Both the position numbers and the translations under genes were made by a program. The notes beneath the pieces are model-generated. The model saw only the letters and a list, made by a program, of their open reading frames with translations, did not search any database and was not told the origin of the DNA. A stretch of DNA of 64,000 bases from Hymenobacter duratus (lineage in GTDB: Bacteria > Bacteroidota > Bacteroidia > Cytophagales > Hymenobacteraceae). Location of the stretch: positions 186,001 through 250,000 of the forward strand of contig NZ_JACWZZ010000003.1 of NCBI RefSeq assembly GCF_014698995.1, in the 5' to 3' direction. Positions 16,726-25,749 of this stretch are shown here, in pieces. Positions within the stretch are counted from its first letter, which is position 1; every line of letters starts with the position of its first letter.

Positions 16726-18111
16726 ATGGCTGCTACGCCCTCCTCTCTCCAACGCCTACACCTGATTGCCGTCGGGGGTAGTATTATGCACAACCTGGCC
16801 CTGGCGCTGCACAAAAGCGGGGCCCGGGTGACGGGCTCCGACGACGAAATATTTGAGCCGGCCAAGAGCCGGCTGGCCGCCGCTGGCCTGCTGCCTGCTC
16901 AGGAAGGCTGGTTTCCGGAAAAAGTAACGGCCGACCTCGACGCCGTGATTGTGGGTATGCACGCCCGCCCCGACAACCCCGAGCTGCTCCGTGCTCAGGA
17001 GCTGGGCCTGCGGGTGTATTCCTTCCCGGAATTTATCTACGAGGCGTCAAAAAACAAGCAGCGGGTGGTGATTGGCGGCTCGCACGGCAAAACCAGCATC
17101 ACCTCGCTCATTCTGCACGTGCTGCGCTACCACGGCCGCAAGTTCGACTATGCGGTAGGCGCCCAGCTGGAAGGCTTCGACTTGATGGTGCAACTGACTG
17201 ATGATGCGCCTATTATCATTATCGAGGGCGACGAATACCTCTCCTCTCCCATCGACCGGCGGCCGAAGTTCCACCTGTACCACCACCACATCGGCGTGAT
17301 TTCCGGTATTAGCTGGGACCATATCAACGTGTTTCCGACCGAGGAAGTCTACCGGGAGCAATTCAAAATCTTCGCCGACATGACCCCCAAGGCCGGTACG
17401 CTCATCTACGACCGGGACGACGAGCAGGTGCAGCTGGTGACCGTGCCCAGCAACCCCGATGTGAAGTACATTGGCTACGGCCCGCACGAAAACGTCATCC
17501 GGAACGGCAAAACCTTCCTGCTTAACAAGAAAGACGAAGAGGTGCCCGTGCAGGTGTTTGGGGAGCACAACCTGCGCAACATCTCGGCGGCCAAGGAAGT
17601 CTGCAAATGTCTGGGCATCAAAGGCAAGGACTTCTACGAGGCCCTGGGCACGTTTAAGGGAGCCGCCCGCCGCCTCGAGCTGGTGAAAGAAGGCGCCGAC
17701 TCGGTGGTGTACAAGGACTTCGCGCACGCGCCCAGTAAGCTGAAAGCCACCGCTACGGCTTTCAAGAAGCAGTATCCGCAGCGGCGGCTGGTAGCCTGCC
17801 TGGAGCTGCACACGTTCAGCTCGCTCAATCCGGCCTTCCTGCCGCAATATGCCCACACCTTTGATGCACCCGATGTGGCGGTGGTGTATTTCAACCCGCA
17901 CGTGCTGGAGCACAAGCGCCTGCCGGCGCTGCCGCCCGAAGCCGTGCAGGCCGCCTTCCAGCGTCCCGATTTGCGCGTGTTTACGGATAGCCGCGAACTG
18001 GCCGCTTTTCTGCACGCCCAGAACTGGCAGAACGCTAACCTGTTGATGATGTCGTCGGGTACGTTCGATGGGCTGGACCTGAACCAGCTGGCCGCCGAAG
18101 TGACCAACTAA
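16726..18111 (+). CDS. mpl: UDP-N-acetylmuramate:L-Ala-D-Glu-mDAP ligase (Mpl-type Mur ligase)
   Basis: A 461-residue Mur ligase of the peptidoglycan recycling type, which reattaches the released tripeptide to UDP-MurNAc in the cytoplasm. The N-terminal Rossmann domain reads LHLIAVGGSIMHNLALALHK; the ATP loop is GGSHGKTSITSLI (about 118-130); the central domain contains EGDEYLSSP and SWDHINVFPT; the C-terminal domain begins near GAARRLELV and includes DFAHAPSKLKAT. These features distinguish Mpl/MurC from MurE or MurF. The ATG at 16726 follows a TACCTTTG box. The hydrolase gene begins 48 bases downstream and may be cotranscribed. Confidence 0.92.
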   Translation: MAATPSSLQRLHLIAVGGSIMHNLALALHKSGARVTGSDDEIFEPAKSRLAAAGLLPAQEGWFPEKVTADLDAVIVGMHARPDNPELLRAQELGLRVYSFPEFIYEASKNKQRVVIGGSHGKTSITSLILHVLRYHGRKFDYAVGAQLEGFDLMVQLTDDAPIIIIEGDEYLSSPIDRRPKFHLYHHHIGVISGISWDHINVFPTEEVYREQFKIFADMTPKAGTLIYDRDDEQVQLVTVPSNPDVKYIGYGPHENVIRNGKTFLLNKKDEEVPVQVFGEHNLRNISAAKEVCKCLGIKGKDFYEALGTFKGAARRLELVKEGADSVVYKDFAHAPSKLKATATAFKKQYPQRRLVACLELHTFSSLNPAFLPQYAHTFDAPDVAVVYFNPHVLEHKRLPALPPEAVQAAFQRPDLRVFTDSRELAAFLHAQNWQNANLLMMSSGTFDGLDLNQLAAEVTN

Positions 18112-18159
18112 CTTTTCGGGCCCACCCTTGCGCAACGCACAGGGAACCGCCTCTCTGCT

Positions 18160-18870
18160 ATGAAACACACGATTTTACTGCTGCACGGGGCGCTGGCATC
18201 GGAGGCGCAGCTGAAATGGCTGAAACGGGAGCTGCCGCCTTTCTATGCGGTGCATTCCTTCTCGTTCAGCGGCCACGGCGGGCAGCCGCTGGTGGCCGCT
18301 GAACACACGATGAAGCACTTTGCGCAGCAGGTGCAGCAGTTTATCCGGAGCCGCCAGCTGCCGCCGGTGCACGTATTCGGCTACAGCATGGGCGGCTACG
18401 CAGCCTTGGCCGCCGCAGTGGACGCGCCGGAGCTGTTTAGCAGCATCACCACGCTGGGCACCAAGTTCGACTGGACACCCGCCACGGCCGCGCTGGAAAC
18501 CCGTTTTCTGGATGCTGGTAAAATGCGTGAGAAAGTGCCTCAGTTTGTGGCGCAATTGGAGCAACTGCACGCACCTACGCAGCTGCCAGAGCTACTAAAC
18601 GCCACGGCCAGCCTCATGCGGGGCCTCGGCGACGCGCCCCTGCTGACGCCACAGAACCTGGCGACGCTGGAAGTTCCGGTACAGGTGCTGGTGGGTGAGC
18701 TGGACAAAACAGCTGGGGTAGACGCCTCTCGCCACTTCGCCGACTTCATGCCTCGCGCTACCTTCGAAATCATCATGAATACGCCGCACCCGCTGGAGAA
18801 AGTAAACCCCGATTTGCTGGTGACGCGCATTGCCCGGTTTGTGGAACTGGTGCAGGAAGACAGAGTATAG
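18160..18870 (+). CDS. Alpha/beta hydrolase
   Basis: A 236-residue alpha/beta-fold hydrolase with LLHGAL near the N-terminus (oxyanion region), nucleophile elbow GYSMGGYAA (Ser about 77), and a C-terminal histidine in NTPHPLEKV; an acidic residue in VLVGELDKT is the likely third triad member. No signal peptide, so it is cytoplasmic. The compact cap suggests an esterase or MenH-like enzyme, but no men genes are nearby. It follows mpl by 48 bases on the same strand and is closed by a strong terminator. Confidence 0.88.
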   Translation: MKHTILLLHGALASEAQLKWLKRELPPFYAVHSFSFSGHGGQPLVAAEHTMKHFAQQVQQFIRSRQLPPVHVFGYSMGGYAALAAAVDAPELFSSITTLGTKFDWTPATAALETRFLDAGKMREKVPQFVAQLEQLHAPTQLPELLNATASLMRGLGDAPLLTPQNLATLEVPVQVLVGELDKTAGVDASRHFADFMPRATFEIIMNTPHPLEKVNPDLLVTRIARFVELVQEDRV

Positions 18871-18894
18871 CTTTGGCACCGTTCCGGAAGCGCA

Positions 18895-18928
18895 CAGAAA
18901 AGGCCCGCTACTTGGCGGGCCTTTTCTG
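18895..18928. terminator. Bidirectional terminator after the hydrolase
   Basis: Inverted arms CAGAAAAGGCCCGC and GCGGGCCTTTTCTG flank a six-base loop. It serves the plus-strand hydrolase and the minus-strand 38-residue ORF that ends at 18932. Confidence 0.85.
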
Positions 18929-18931
18929 TAG

Positions 18932-19048
18932 CTACTTCTCCTCGGGCTTGCCAGGCGGCACGGCCGGGCGCGGTCGGCGCCTATCCGTCGTGACGAGTAG
19001 GGCCAGGGCCGTGAGCGAGAGGCGCAGAATCCATTTGCGGCTGAGCAT
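18932..19048 (-). CDS. Small 38-residue membrane-anchored peptide
   Basis: A short minus-strand ORF starting MLSRKWILRLSLTALALLVT, with one hydrophobic helix and then a basic/proline-rich tail ending PPGKPEEK. The ATG begins two bases after the stop of the upstream lipoprotein gene, which is typical of translational coupling, and the ORF stops 4 bases before a bidirectional terminator, so it fills the operon end exactly. No homologue is recognised. The helix could be a signal peptide or an inner-membrane anchor. Confidence 0.5.
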   Translation of the reverse strand: MLSRKWILRLSLTALALLVTTDRRRPRPAVPPGKPEEK

Positions 19049-19050
19049 GG

Positions 19051-19620
19051 CTAGCGGGGCGTAAACAGGGTATTGTTGTCCTCCACACGCAGGTCGCAGC
19101 GGCTGCCGCCGGTGTTTTCCTCGCAGGAAGTCCCTACTATATCGTTGTTCTCGAAGTTGAAAAAGCAGAACGTGCAGCCCACCCCGGAAATAACATAGCG
19201 CGAAGCGTTGGAACTCAAATACAATTCGCTGCCAGACAACGTGAGCGGCAGCGCCATTCCGCGGAACATACCGTTGCGGAGTCCCAAGCCCACTACGTAG
19301 TACACAGCCGGGTCCTTGGGCTTACCCTGCACTTTGCGCACCATGGTTTTGTCGATGCTGGTACCGTCGCTGAACTGGCGGTTGAACGCCTGCGCCAGCT
19401 GTTCGCGGGGCAGCACGTATTTAATCAATCCTCTTTCCCCTACGGAGGCAATAAGCTTGCTGGCCGGCTCCCGCTTGCGCCGGGCGGCTTCGTCCGACTC
19501 GCCATTGGGCGAGTTCATCTCCGGGAAGCCTTTTTTGGTGGTTTCGCAGGCGGGCAGCGTGGCAGTGAGCAGCACAGCGGCCAATAGCAGGCGCCCCAAA
19601 GGGCGAATAGAAAGCATCAT
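19051..19620 (-). CDS. Hypothetical lipoprotein with cysteine cluster
   Basis: A 189-residue protein with a lipoprotein signal (MMLSIRPLGRLLLAAVLLTA, lipobox LPAC, Cys25). The body is not recognised. Its last third carries a cluster of cysteines (VGCTFCFFNFENND, then TSCEENTGGSRCDL), unusual for an envelope lipoprotein and suggesting disulfides or metal binding. It starts 27 bases after the M48 peptidase and is followed within 2 bases by a 38-residue ORF, so the three form one minus-strand operon. Starts at 19620 or 19617 are equally possible. Confidence 0.75.
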   Translation of the reverse strand: MMLSIRPLGRLLLAAVLLTATLPACETTKKGFPEMNSPNGESDEAARRKREPASKLIASVGERGLIKYVLPREQLAQAFNRQFSDGTSIDKTMVRKVQGKPKDPAVYYVVGLGLRNGMFRGMALPLTLSGSELYLSSNASRYVISGVGCTFCFFNFENNDIVGTSCEENTGGSRCDLRVEDNNTLFTPR

Positions 19621-19647
19621 GCGGGAAAGATAGGCAGTAAGCACCGT

Positions 19648-20442
19648 TTAACGGGCAGTATAGTACTTGCGCGCTTCGGGCAGCTCCCGCTGAATATCGG
19701 CGATACGTGTGCCGCTGGAAGGGTGCGTGGACAGAAATTCCGGTGGCGAAGCCTGACCCTCACGGGCCTCCATCCGCTGCCAGAATGCCACGGCCCCATC
19801 CGGGTTGTAGCCGGCCATGGCCATAAAAATCAGCCCCAGGTGGTCGGCTTCCGATTCTTGGCTGCGGCCGTATTTAAGCAGCCCCAGCTGCGAGCCGGCT
19901 CCTACTACCTGCATAAACACACTTTGCGTAGCCGTTGGGTTTTGCCCCGCCGAGGCCGACAGTACGCCCCCCAGGCCTTGCGCCGCCATTTGCTGGCTCA
20001 TACGCTCCGAGCTGTGTTTGGCTACTGCGTGCGCAATTTCGTGACCCATTACCACCGCCAGGCCGGTTTCGTCCTGCGTGATGGGCAGAATACCGCTGTA
20101 CACGGCCACCTTGCCGCCAGGCATACACCAGGCGTTTTCCTGCTTATCATCAATCAGGTTGAACTCCCAAGCATAACCTTCCAGCTGGCTCTGGGCATTT
20201 TGCTGGCGGAAATACGTTTCTACTGCCTGCTGGATGCGCTGACCTACCCGCTTTACCATGGCGGCCTGCTCACCGCTGCTCACCACGCGGCTTGAGGCCA
20301 GCACTTTTTGGTATTCGGTGGCAGCCATTGTGTTCATTTCCGCATCGGAAACGAGGCTGAGCTGGCGACGGCCCGTAATTGGAACGGTGGAGCAGGCGGC
20401 GGCCACGAACAGGCAGCTGGCCAGAGCAAATTTTCTGATCAT
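19648..20442 (-). CDS. M48-family metallopeptidase, lipoprotein (LoiP/BepA-like)
   Basis: A 264-residue zinc peptidase. The N-terminus is a lipoprotein signal (lipobox AAAC, then STVPITGRRQLSLVSD, as in periplasmic M48 proteins). The zinc site is GHEIAHAVAKHSSER with the third ligand in QESEADHLGLIFM. The C-terminus FLSTHPSSGTRIADIQ is the conserved ending of this subfamily. In E. coli such proteins (LoiP, BepA) maintain outer-membrane quality. First gene of the three-gene operon with a cysteine-rich lipoprotein and a small peptide. Confidence 0.93.
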   Translation of the reverse strand: MIRKFALASCLFVAAACSTVPITGRRQLSLVSDAEMNTMAATEYQKVLASSRVVSSGEQAAMVKRVGQRIQQAVETYFRQQNAQSQLEGYAWEFNLIDDKQENAWCMPGGKVAVYSGILPITQDETGLAVVMGHEIAHAVAKHSSERMSQQMAAQGLGGVLSASAGQNPTATQSVFMQVVGAGSQLGLLKYGRSQESEADHLGLIFMAMAGYNPDGAVAFWQRMEAREGQASPPEFLSTHPSSGTRIADIQRELPEARKYYTAR

Positions 20443-20612
20443 CGGAAAGAGAGCTTAGGAGTGAGAGACAGCAGCGTGTGGTGCAGTGAGTACCACGCTG
20501 AGCAACGCATTCTATACGTCGGAGGCCGGGCAAAATGTTTACTTAACCCTGGTGCCAACATTGCGTACCCGTTTTTTTCCGCTCCTACTCAGTAGGCGGC
20601 CCGAATTAACCC

Positions 20613-20620
20613 TATTTTTG
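20613..20620 (+). promoter_or_regulatory. Putative -7 promoter box TATTTTTG of the FAH-family gene
   Basis: TATTTTTG fits TAnnTTTG and lies 84 bases before the start codon at 20704, in the divergent gap with the M48 gene. Confidence 0.35.
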
Positions 20621-20703
20621 AGTGTCAGGCAGGCAGCAAGTTGGATGAAGCGAAGAACATCCTGCACTGCCCGCCACCCCAGCCCCACGCCCCACACCGC
20701 TCC

Positions 20704-21318
20704 ATGAAAATTCTGTGCATTGGCCGCAATTACGCCGAACATATTGCTGAACTGCAGAACGAAACGCCCGACGCGCCTGTCATTTTTGCCAAGCCCGACA
20801 CGGCTCTGCTTCAGCGGAACCAGCCCTTCTTTATCCCCGATTTCTCGCAGGACATTCACCACGAAATAGAACTGGTGCTGCGGATCTGCCGCAACGGCAA
20901 GAACATCGAAGAGAAGTTTGCGCCTACGTATTTCGACGCCATCGGCCTGGGCATCGACTTCACGGCCCGCGACCTGCAAAGCAAGCTCAAGAGCAAAGGG
21001 CTGCCTTGGGAGCTGGCCAAAGGCTTCGATGGCTCGGCTCCGCTTTCACAGGAGTTCATACCTGTTGCTAATTTCCCCGATTTGAAGAACATCAACTTCC
21101 GGCTGGAAGTAAACGGCGAGGTGCGCCAGCAGGGCAATTCCGGCCTGATGCTGCACGATTTCAGCAAAATCATCAGCTACATCTCGCAGTTCATCACGCT
21201 CAAAATGGGCGACCTACTTTTCACCGGCACACCCAGTGGCGTAGGTCCGGTAAAGCTCGGCGACCAGCTAACTGGCTACATCGAAGACCGCCAACTGCTG
21301 AATCTGGCCGTGAAATAA
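20704..21318 (+). CDS. Fumarylacetoacetate hydrolase (FAH)-family protein
   Basis: A 204-residue, single-domain FAH-family enzyme. Metal-binding acidic residues lie in HHEIELVLRICR and in GLGIDFTARDLQ, and the C-terminal motif is FTGTPSGVGPVKLGD. The length matches the short YcgM/FAHD1-like acylpyruvase group rather than full-length fumarylacetoacetase. The ATG at 20704 gives the usual start MKILCIGRNY. Likely substrates are acylpyruvates or oxaloacetate, from family knowledge only. It is monocistronic, divergent from the M48 operon. Confidence 0.92.
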   Translation: MKILCIGRNYAEHIAELQNETPDAPVIFAKPDTALLQRNQPFFIPDFSQDIHHEIELVLRICRNGKNIEEKFAPTYFDAIGLGIDFTARDLQSKLKSKGLPWELAKGFDGSAPLSQEFIPVANFPDLKNINFRLEVNGEVRQQGNSGLMLHDFSKIISYISQFITLKMGDLLFTGTPSGVGPVKLGDQLTGYIEDRQLLNLAVK

Positions 21319-21497
21319 CCCTGCAATTGGCTGCGGATTACTTTTTTCCGCGGCTGTACGCCACCGGGACTTTCGTCGTTGACAGTGCCGTTGGCTTCGT
21401 TTCACTCCATGCCAAGCAGGCAGCGCTGCTGACACGACCACCTTTATTATCTGGCATGTGCACCCACACTGCCGGAGTTTCCTTGATTCCTTTCTGA

Positions 21498-23519
21498 ATG
21501 CCCGATATTTTTTCCTTGAAGCAGCCGCGCCGGCTGCTGGGGCTGGCGCTACTGCCGCTGCTCTTTACGTTGGGGGCGCTACCGGCTTCATGCAGCGGCC
21601 AGGAGCCCGACACGGTTACTCAAAAGCCTACTGCTCCTGCTCAAGCCAGCACTGGCGCGCGGCCCGAAGTGCCGAACGGGTATTTCCTGTTTCCGATCAA
21701 GCCTGGCGTGCAGAACTACCTGGCTGGTAGCATGGGCGAGCTGCGCCCCAACCACTTCCATGGCGGCCTCGATATCAAGACCGATGGCCGGGTGGATTTG
21801 CCGGTGTACGCATCGGCCGATGGCTATATCTCGCGGCTCAAGCGGAGTTCCTTCGGCTACGGCAACGTGCTCTACATCACGCATCCCAACGGCCTGACCA
21901 CAGTGTACGGACACCTCAACCACTTCAAGGGGCCGGTTTCGGAGGAGCTACTGCGGCAGCAATATGCCAAGCAGACCTATGAGCTGGAGCTGTTCTTTGA
22001 GAAAGACCAGTTTCCGGTGAAACGCGGCGAGGTGGTCGCACTTTCGGGCAACACAGGTGGCTCGGCGGGCCCGCACCTGCACTGGGAAGTCCGCGACGCC
22101 AAAGACAACCAGCTCAACCCATTGCAATTCGGCGGCTTCCCTGAAATTCAGGACCATGTGGCGCCGCAGCTGCAGGCGTTTGCTGTGGAGGCGCTGGGCA
22201 TTGAGGCCCGCGTGCAGGGGCGTTTTGGCAAGTCGGTGTTTGTGCCAAAGGCACCGCCGCTACCTAACGGCGGAGGCTATGTCTGGACGGATACTATTCC
22301 GGCGTTTGGCCACGTGGGTCTGCTGGTGCAGGGCTTCGACCGGTTTGATGGAGTCTGGAACAAGAACGGCCTGCAGCGGGTGGAAGTGCGCGTGAACGGG
22401 CAGCCGCTCTACAAGCATGTAGTGGATGATATTCCGTTTCCGGAAGGTTCCCGCCAGATCAACCGGCACGTAGACTACGAGTGGCGCTACACGCAGGGCC
22501 GGCAGTTTGAAAAGCTGTTTTTGGATGATGGCAACGACTTGAGCATGTATACCACCGGTCCTGCCAAAGGCAAACTACGGGTGGATGCCGACAAAATCTA
22601 CACCGTCGAAATCATTCTGGCGGACTCTTATGGCAACCAGACACCATTGCAATTTGTACTGCGCGGCGAACAGCCAACATACTACAAAACCCGCTCGGCG
22701 CTGGTGAAAAAGCCGGCTCTCCGCTACGATATCAGCCGCAACCTGCTGGTGGCCGTAGCCGCCGACCCCGATACAGCGGCCACCGGCGGCCCGCTCACGC
22801 TCTATAAAGGCAACCGCCGCCTCACCCTCAAGCCTAGCTACACGGTGCAGAGCGAAAACACCTACCTCTACGACCTACGCGCCGGCCTCCCCGACTCCCT
22901 ACAGTTCGGTGGTGTTACAAAGCGGTTTGATCGGCAGGGGCTGATTCCATCGGGTCAGGATTTTGCCTTCAGCACACACAACTTGCAACTGAGTTTCTCA
23001 CCCAAAACGCTGTTTGACACGCTGTATGTGCAGACCAGCTACAAAACTGGCCTCTGGACTGTACACTTGCCCCGCACCCCGCTCTACGAAACCATGCGCG
23101 TCAGCCTGCGGCCCGATGGGCCCGTGGCAGATCCGCGCCGCACGGCTATCTATGGTGTGACGGCGAAGGGCGGCAAAGCCTACGTGGGTGGCAAGTGGGA
23201 CGCAACTGGCACCACCATTTCGGCCCCTATCAAAGCCTTCGGACAGTTCTGCATCCTGACTGATACCATTCCGCCTTCGGGGCGTTTGCTTAGCAAGGGC
23301 GCTGGCGGTGTGGTGTTCAAAGTCGGCGACGACCTCTCGGGCCTGGCCTCCTACAAGCTGGAGGTGAATGGCCAGTTCCATTTGTTGCGCTTCGAGCACA
23401 AGAATGCTACGCTGTTTTCGGAGCGTTCCGACAAGCTCGGTCCGCCATTACGTGGCCCCGCCACACTGTACCTCACCGACCAGGCCGGCAATGAGAAGGT
23501 CATTCATGTGACTCTCTAA
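21498..23519 (+). CDS. M23-family peptidoglycan endopeptidase, exported
   Basis: A 673-residue exported protein. After a signal-like N-terminus (RLLGLALLPLLFTLGALPAS) comes an M23 domain at about 80-215: NHFHGGLDIKTDGRVD gives the first zinc ligands, VYGHLNHF and GPHLHWEVRD the catalytic and third ligands. The long C-terminal part (about 450 residues) is beta-rich and unassigned, the arrangement seen in large Bacteroidota M23 proteins. It probably cleaves peptidoglycan cross-links in the periplasm. Single gene ending at a bidirectional terminator shared with ndh. Confidence 0.92.
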   Translation: MPDIFSLKQPRRLLGLALLPLLFTLGALPASCSGQEPDTVTQKPTAPAQASTGARPEVPNGYFLFPIKPGVQNYLAGSMGELRPNHFHGGLDIKTDGRVDLPVYASADGYISRLKRSSFGYGNVLYITHPNGLTTVYGHLNHFKGPVSEELLRQQYAKQTYELELFFEKDQFPVKRGEVVALSGNTGGSAGPHLHWEVRDAKDNQLNPLQFGGFPEIQDHVAPQLQAFAVEALGIEARVQGRFGKSVFVPKAPPLPNGGGYVWTDTIPAFGHVGLLVQGFDRFDGVWNKNGLQRVEVRVNGQPLYKHVVDDIPFPEGSRQINRHVDYEWRYTQGRQFEKLFLDDGNDLSMYTTGPAKGKLRVDADKIYTVEIILADSYGNQTPLQFVLRGEQPTYYKTRSALVKKPALRYDISRNLLVAVAADPDTAATGGPLTLYKGNRRLTLKPSYTVQSENTYLYDLRAGLPDSLQFGGVTKRFDRQGLIPSGQDFAFSTHNLQLSFSPKTLFDTLYVQTSYKTGLWTVHLPRTPLYETMRVSLRPDGPVADPRRTAIYGVTAKGGKAYVGGKWDATGTTISAPIKAFGQFCILTDTIPPSGRLLSKGAGGVVFKVGDDLSGLASYKLEVNGQFHLLRFEHKNATLFSERSDKLGPPLRGPATLYLTDQAGNEKVIHVTL

Positions 23520-23535
23520 GCCTGCCGGTATTCAT

Positions 23536-23573
23536 AAGAAAGGCCTCTCTTTCGTGGAAGAGAGGCCTTTCTT
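23536..23573. terminator. Bidirectional terminator between M23 gene and ndh
   Basis: Arms AAGAAAGGCCTCTCT (23536-23550) and AGAGAGGCCTTTCTT (23559-23573), perfectly paired with an 8-base loop, between convergent genes. Confidence 0.9.
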
Positions 23574-23601
23574 TGTATCGATGGTTCGGGCATATGCCAG
23601 A

Positions 23602-24942
23602 TCAGTCCACTGTCTGCAGGCGCACGAACTCCTGCCCCACTTTGTCCTCGGAATTGACATAGGGCTGAATGATAATGCGGGTGCCGCGCTGGTACGTGAA
23701 GAAGCGATACACCCAGTTGGCCATTACAATCAGCTTGTTGCGGAAGCCCACGAGGTAGTAGATGTGCACGAATAGCCAAGCTACCCACGCTATAAACCCG
23801 CTCAGGCTCTTGTTGCCGGGCAAATCGGCGACGGCGCGGGCGCGGCCCACAATGGCCAAAGAGCCCTTATCGAAGTAGCTGAACGGTTTCCATTCGTCGC
23901 CGCGCAGCCTGCGCACCAGGTTTTTGGCCAGATGCACACCTTGCTGAATAGCGGGCTGCGCTACCTGCGGGTGGCCTTTAGGCCACTTGTCGCTTTTCAT
24001 CACGGCTACGTCGCCGATGGCGAAGATGTCGGTGAAGCCCTGCACCTGATTGAACGTATTGACCAGGTAGCGGCCACGCTCCACGGTTTCGGCGGGCAGG
24101 CCTTCTATAGTCGCGCCAGCCACGCCGGCGGCCCACACCAGCGTCTGGCTCCGGATTTCCTCACCGTCCTTGAATTTGACAGTTTGCCCGTCGTAGGAGT
24201 CCACGAACTTGTTGAGCTTGATGATAACACCCAGCTTCTCCAGGTAGCCGTGCGTGTGCCGGCTCGATTCTGGCGACATCGGTGGCAGTACCCGGTCCAG
24301 CCCATCAACCAGATAGATGTTCATCTCCCGAAAATCCATACCCGGATAGTCGCGGGGCAGCACGTGCTGGCGCATTTCGGCCAGCGAGCCAGCCAGTTCC
24401 ACACCCGTAGGCCCGGCCCCTGCAATAACGATGTTGAGCAGGCTTTGGCGGGCTTCGGCGTTTTGGGTCAGGTTGGCCTGCTCGAAGCTTTGCAACAGCT
24501 GGCTGCGCAGGTTCACGGCGTCGCTGAGGTGCTTGAGGCCAAAAGCATTCTGCTTGATTTGCTCGTTGCCAAAGTAGTTGGACTTAGTACCGGTGGCAAT
24601 AATGAGGTAGTCGTAGCGCACGTCGCCGATGACGGTGCTGACGGTTTTGGCGGCCGGATTGATGCTGTTGACCCGCGTGAAGCGAAAGTGAAAGTCGTTG
24701 TGGTCGTCGAAGAGCTTACGAATGGGCTCGGCAATGGACTCGGGCTCCAGACCCGCCGTGGCTACTTGGTAGAGCAAGGGCCAGAAGCCGTGGTAGTTCT
24801 GCTTGCTGAGCATCACCACCTGAAAATGTTCGTCGGGCAGGTTTTTGGTCAGATTGACCGCCCCAAAGCCCCCACCAATGATAACGACGCGTGGTTTGGT
24901 CGTATCCGGGATATTGAGCGTGAGTTGTTCCAGCTGCAGCAT
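23602..24942 (-). CDS. ndh: Type II NADH:quinone oxidoreductase
   Basis: A 446-residue flavoprotein that passes electrons from NADH to quinone without proton pumping. FAD-binding motif VVIIGGGFGAVNLTK near 20, NAD-binding motif IVIAGAGPTGVELAGSLAE near 170, and the conserved segment FAIGDVAVM near 320. The C-terminal 60 residues contain a hydrophobic pair (FIAWVAWLFVHIYYLVGF) followed by a basic stretch, as in membrane-attached Bacteroidota NDH-2. Convergent with the M23 gene and divergent from the lipocalin. Confidence 0.92.
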   Translation of the reverse strand: MLQLEQLTLNIPDTTKPRVVIIGGGFGAVNLTKNLPDEHFQVVMLSKQNYHGFWPLLYQVATAGLEPESIAEPIRKLFDDHNDFHFRFTRVNSINPAAKTVSTVIGDVRYDYLIIATGTKSNYFGNEQIKQNAFGLKHLSDAVNLRSQLLQSFEQANLTQNAEARQSLLNIVIAGAGPTGVELAGSLAEMRQHVLPRDYPGMDFREMNIYLVDGLDRVLPPMSPESSRHTHGYLEKLGVIIKLNKFVDSYDGQTVKFKDGEEIRSQTLVWAAGVAGATIEGLPAETVERGRYLVNTFNQVQGFTDIFAIGDVAVMKSDKWPKGHPQVAQPAIQQGVHLAKNLVRRLRGDEWKPFSYFDKGSLAIVGRARAVADLPGNKSLSGFIAWVAWLFVHIYYLVGFRNKLIVMANWVYRFFTYQRGTRIIIQPYVNSEDKVGQEFVRLQTVD

Positions 24943-25094
24943 GATTCGGAGAGAAATAGTATCTACAGCACCTATACGCGCGAATCCGGCAACCGGTCAG
25001 ATCAGCCGGACAGGCCCGCGAAAGGGTTCCGCTCTGACTGTTTAGCTTGTTGTGGCGCGGCTGCGTAAAAGTCACGGACCTTACTTTCACTCCT

Positions 25095-25673
25095 ATGGCT
25101 AACCTACTCAAACGCCGCCGTCCGGTATTATTCACTGTGTTAGGCGCTGCCGTAGCTACGGGCGTAGCGGCCTACGCCTACACCCGTCGGCAACTGCACG
25201 CGCCCCTGGAAACTGTGCCCCACGTAGACCTGCACAAGTACATGGGGCTCTGGTATGAAGTAGCTCGGCTGCCTATCCGCTACGAAAAAGACTGCCAGCA
25301 CGTCACGGCCCAGTACAAGCTCCGGCCCGATGGCAAGGTGAGTGTGCGCAATACCTGCCACAAGGAAGGCCTCAACGGACCCACTGAAGTGGCCAACGGC
25401 ACCGCCCGCGTGGTAGACACCGCTACCAATGCCAAGCTGAAAGTGAGTTTCTTCTGGCCCTTCGAGGGCGACTACTGGGTGCTGGACCTCGACCATTCTG
25501 ACTACCGCTACGCCTTGGTGGGCACCCCCAGCCGCGAAAACCTCTGGCTGCTGAGCCGCACGCCCCACATGGAGCGCAACCGCCGCGACATGCTCGTGGG
25601 CAAGGCCCGGGACCTGGGTTTCAACGTGGATCAGCTGATCTTTACGCCGCAGCCCATCGACGGCAAGCCATAG
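25095..25673 (+). CDS. Lipocalin-family protein (Blc-like)
   Basis: A 192-residue lipocalin. After an N-terminal hydrophobic helix (VLFTVLGAAVATGVAAYAY), the signature VDLHKYMGLWYEVARLP is followed by CQHVTAQYKLRPDGKVSVRN and the terminal LLSRTP motif. The group resembles bacterial outer-membrane lipocalin Blc, but the N-terminus lacks a lipobox, so it is probably inner-membrane anchored or cleaved. It may bind lipids or fatty acids. The ATG at 25095 is preferred over the TTG at 25047. Confidence 0.92.
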   Translation: MANLLKRRRPVLFTVLGAAVATGVAAYAYTRRQLHAPLETVPHVDLHKYMGLWYEVARLPIRYEKDCQHVTAQYKLRPDGKVSVRNTCHKEGLNGPTEVANGTARVVDTATNAKLKVSFFWPFEGDYWVLDLDHSDYRYALVGTPSRENLWLLSRTPHMERNRRDMLVGKARDLGFNVDQLIFTPQPIDGKP

Positions 25674-25725
25674 CTGCGGCCAGCGGGATTTTGGCGCTGC
25701 GCTGGGCTATACCGGACTTCCGCGC

Positions 25726-25733
25726 TACATTTG
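25726..25733 (+). promoter_or_regulatory. Putative -7 promoter box TACATTTG of bcp
   Basis: TACATTTG fits TAnnTTTG and ends 16 bases before the bcp ATG, implying a very short 5' leader. Confidence 0.45.
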
Positions 25734-25749
25734 CCGCAAACCCCTGATT

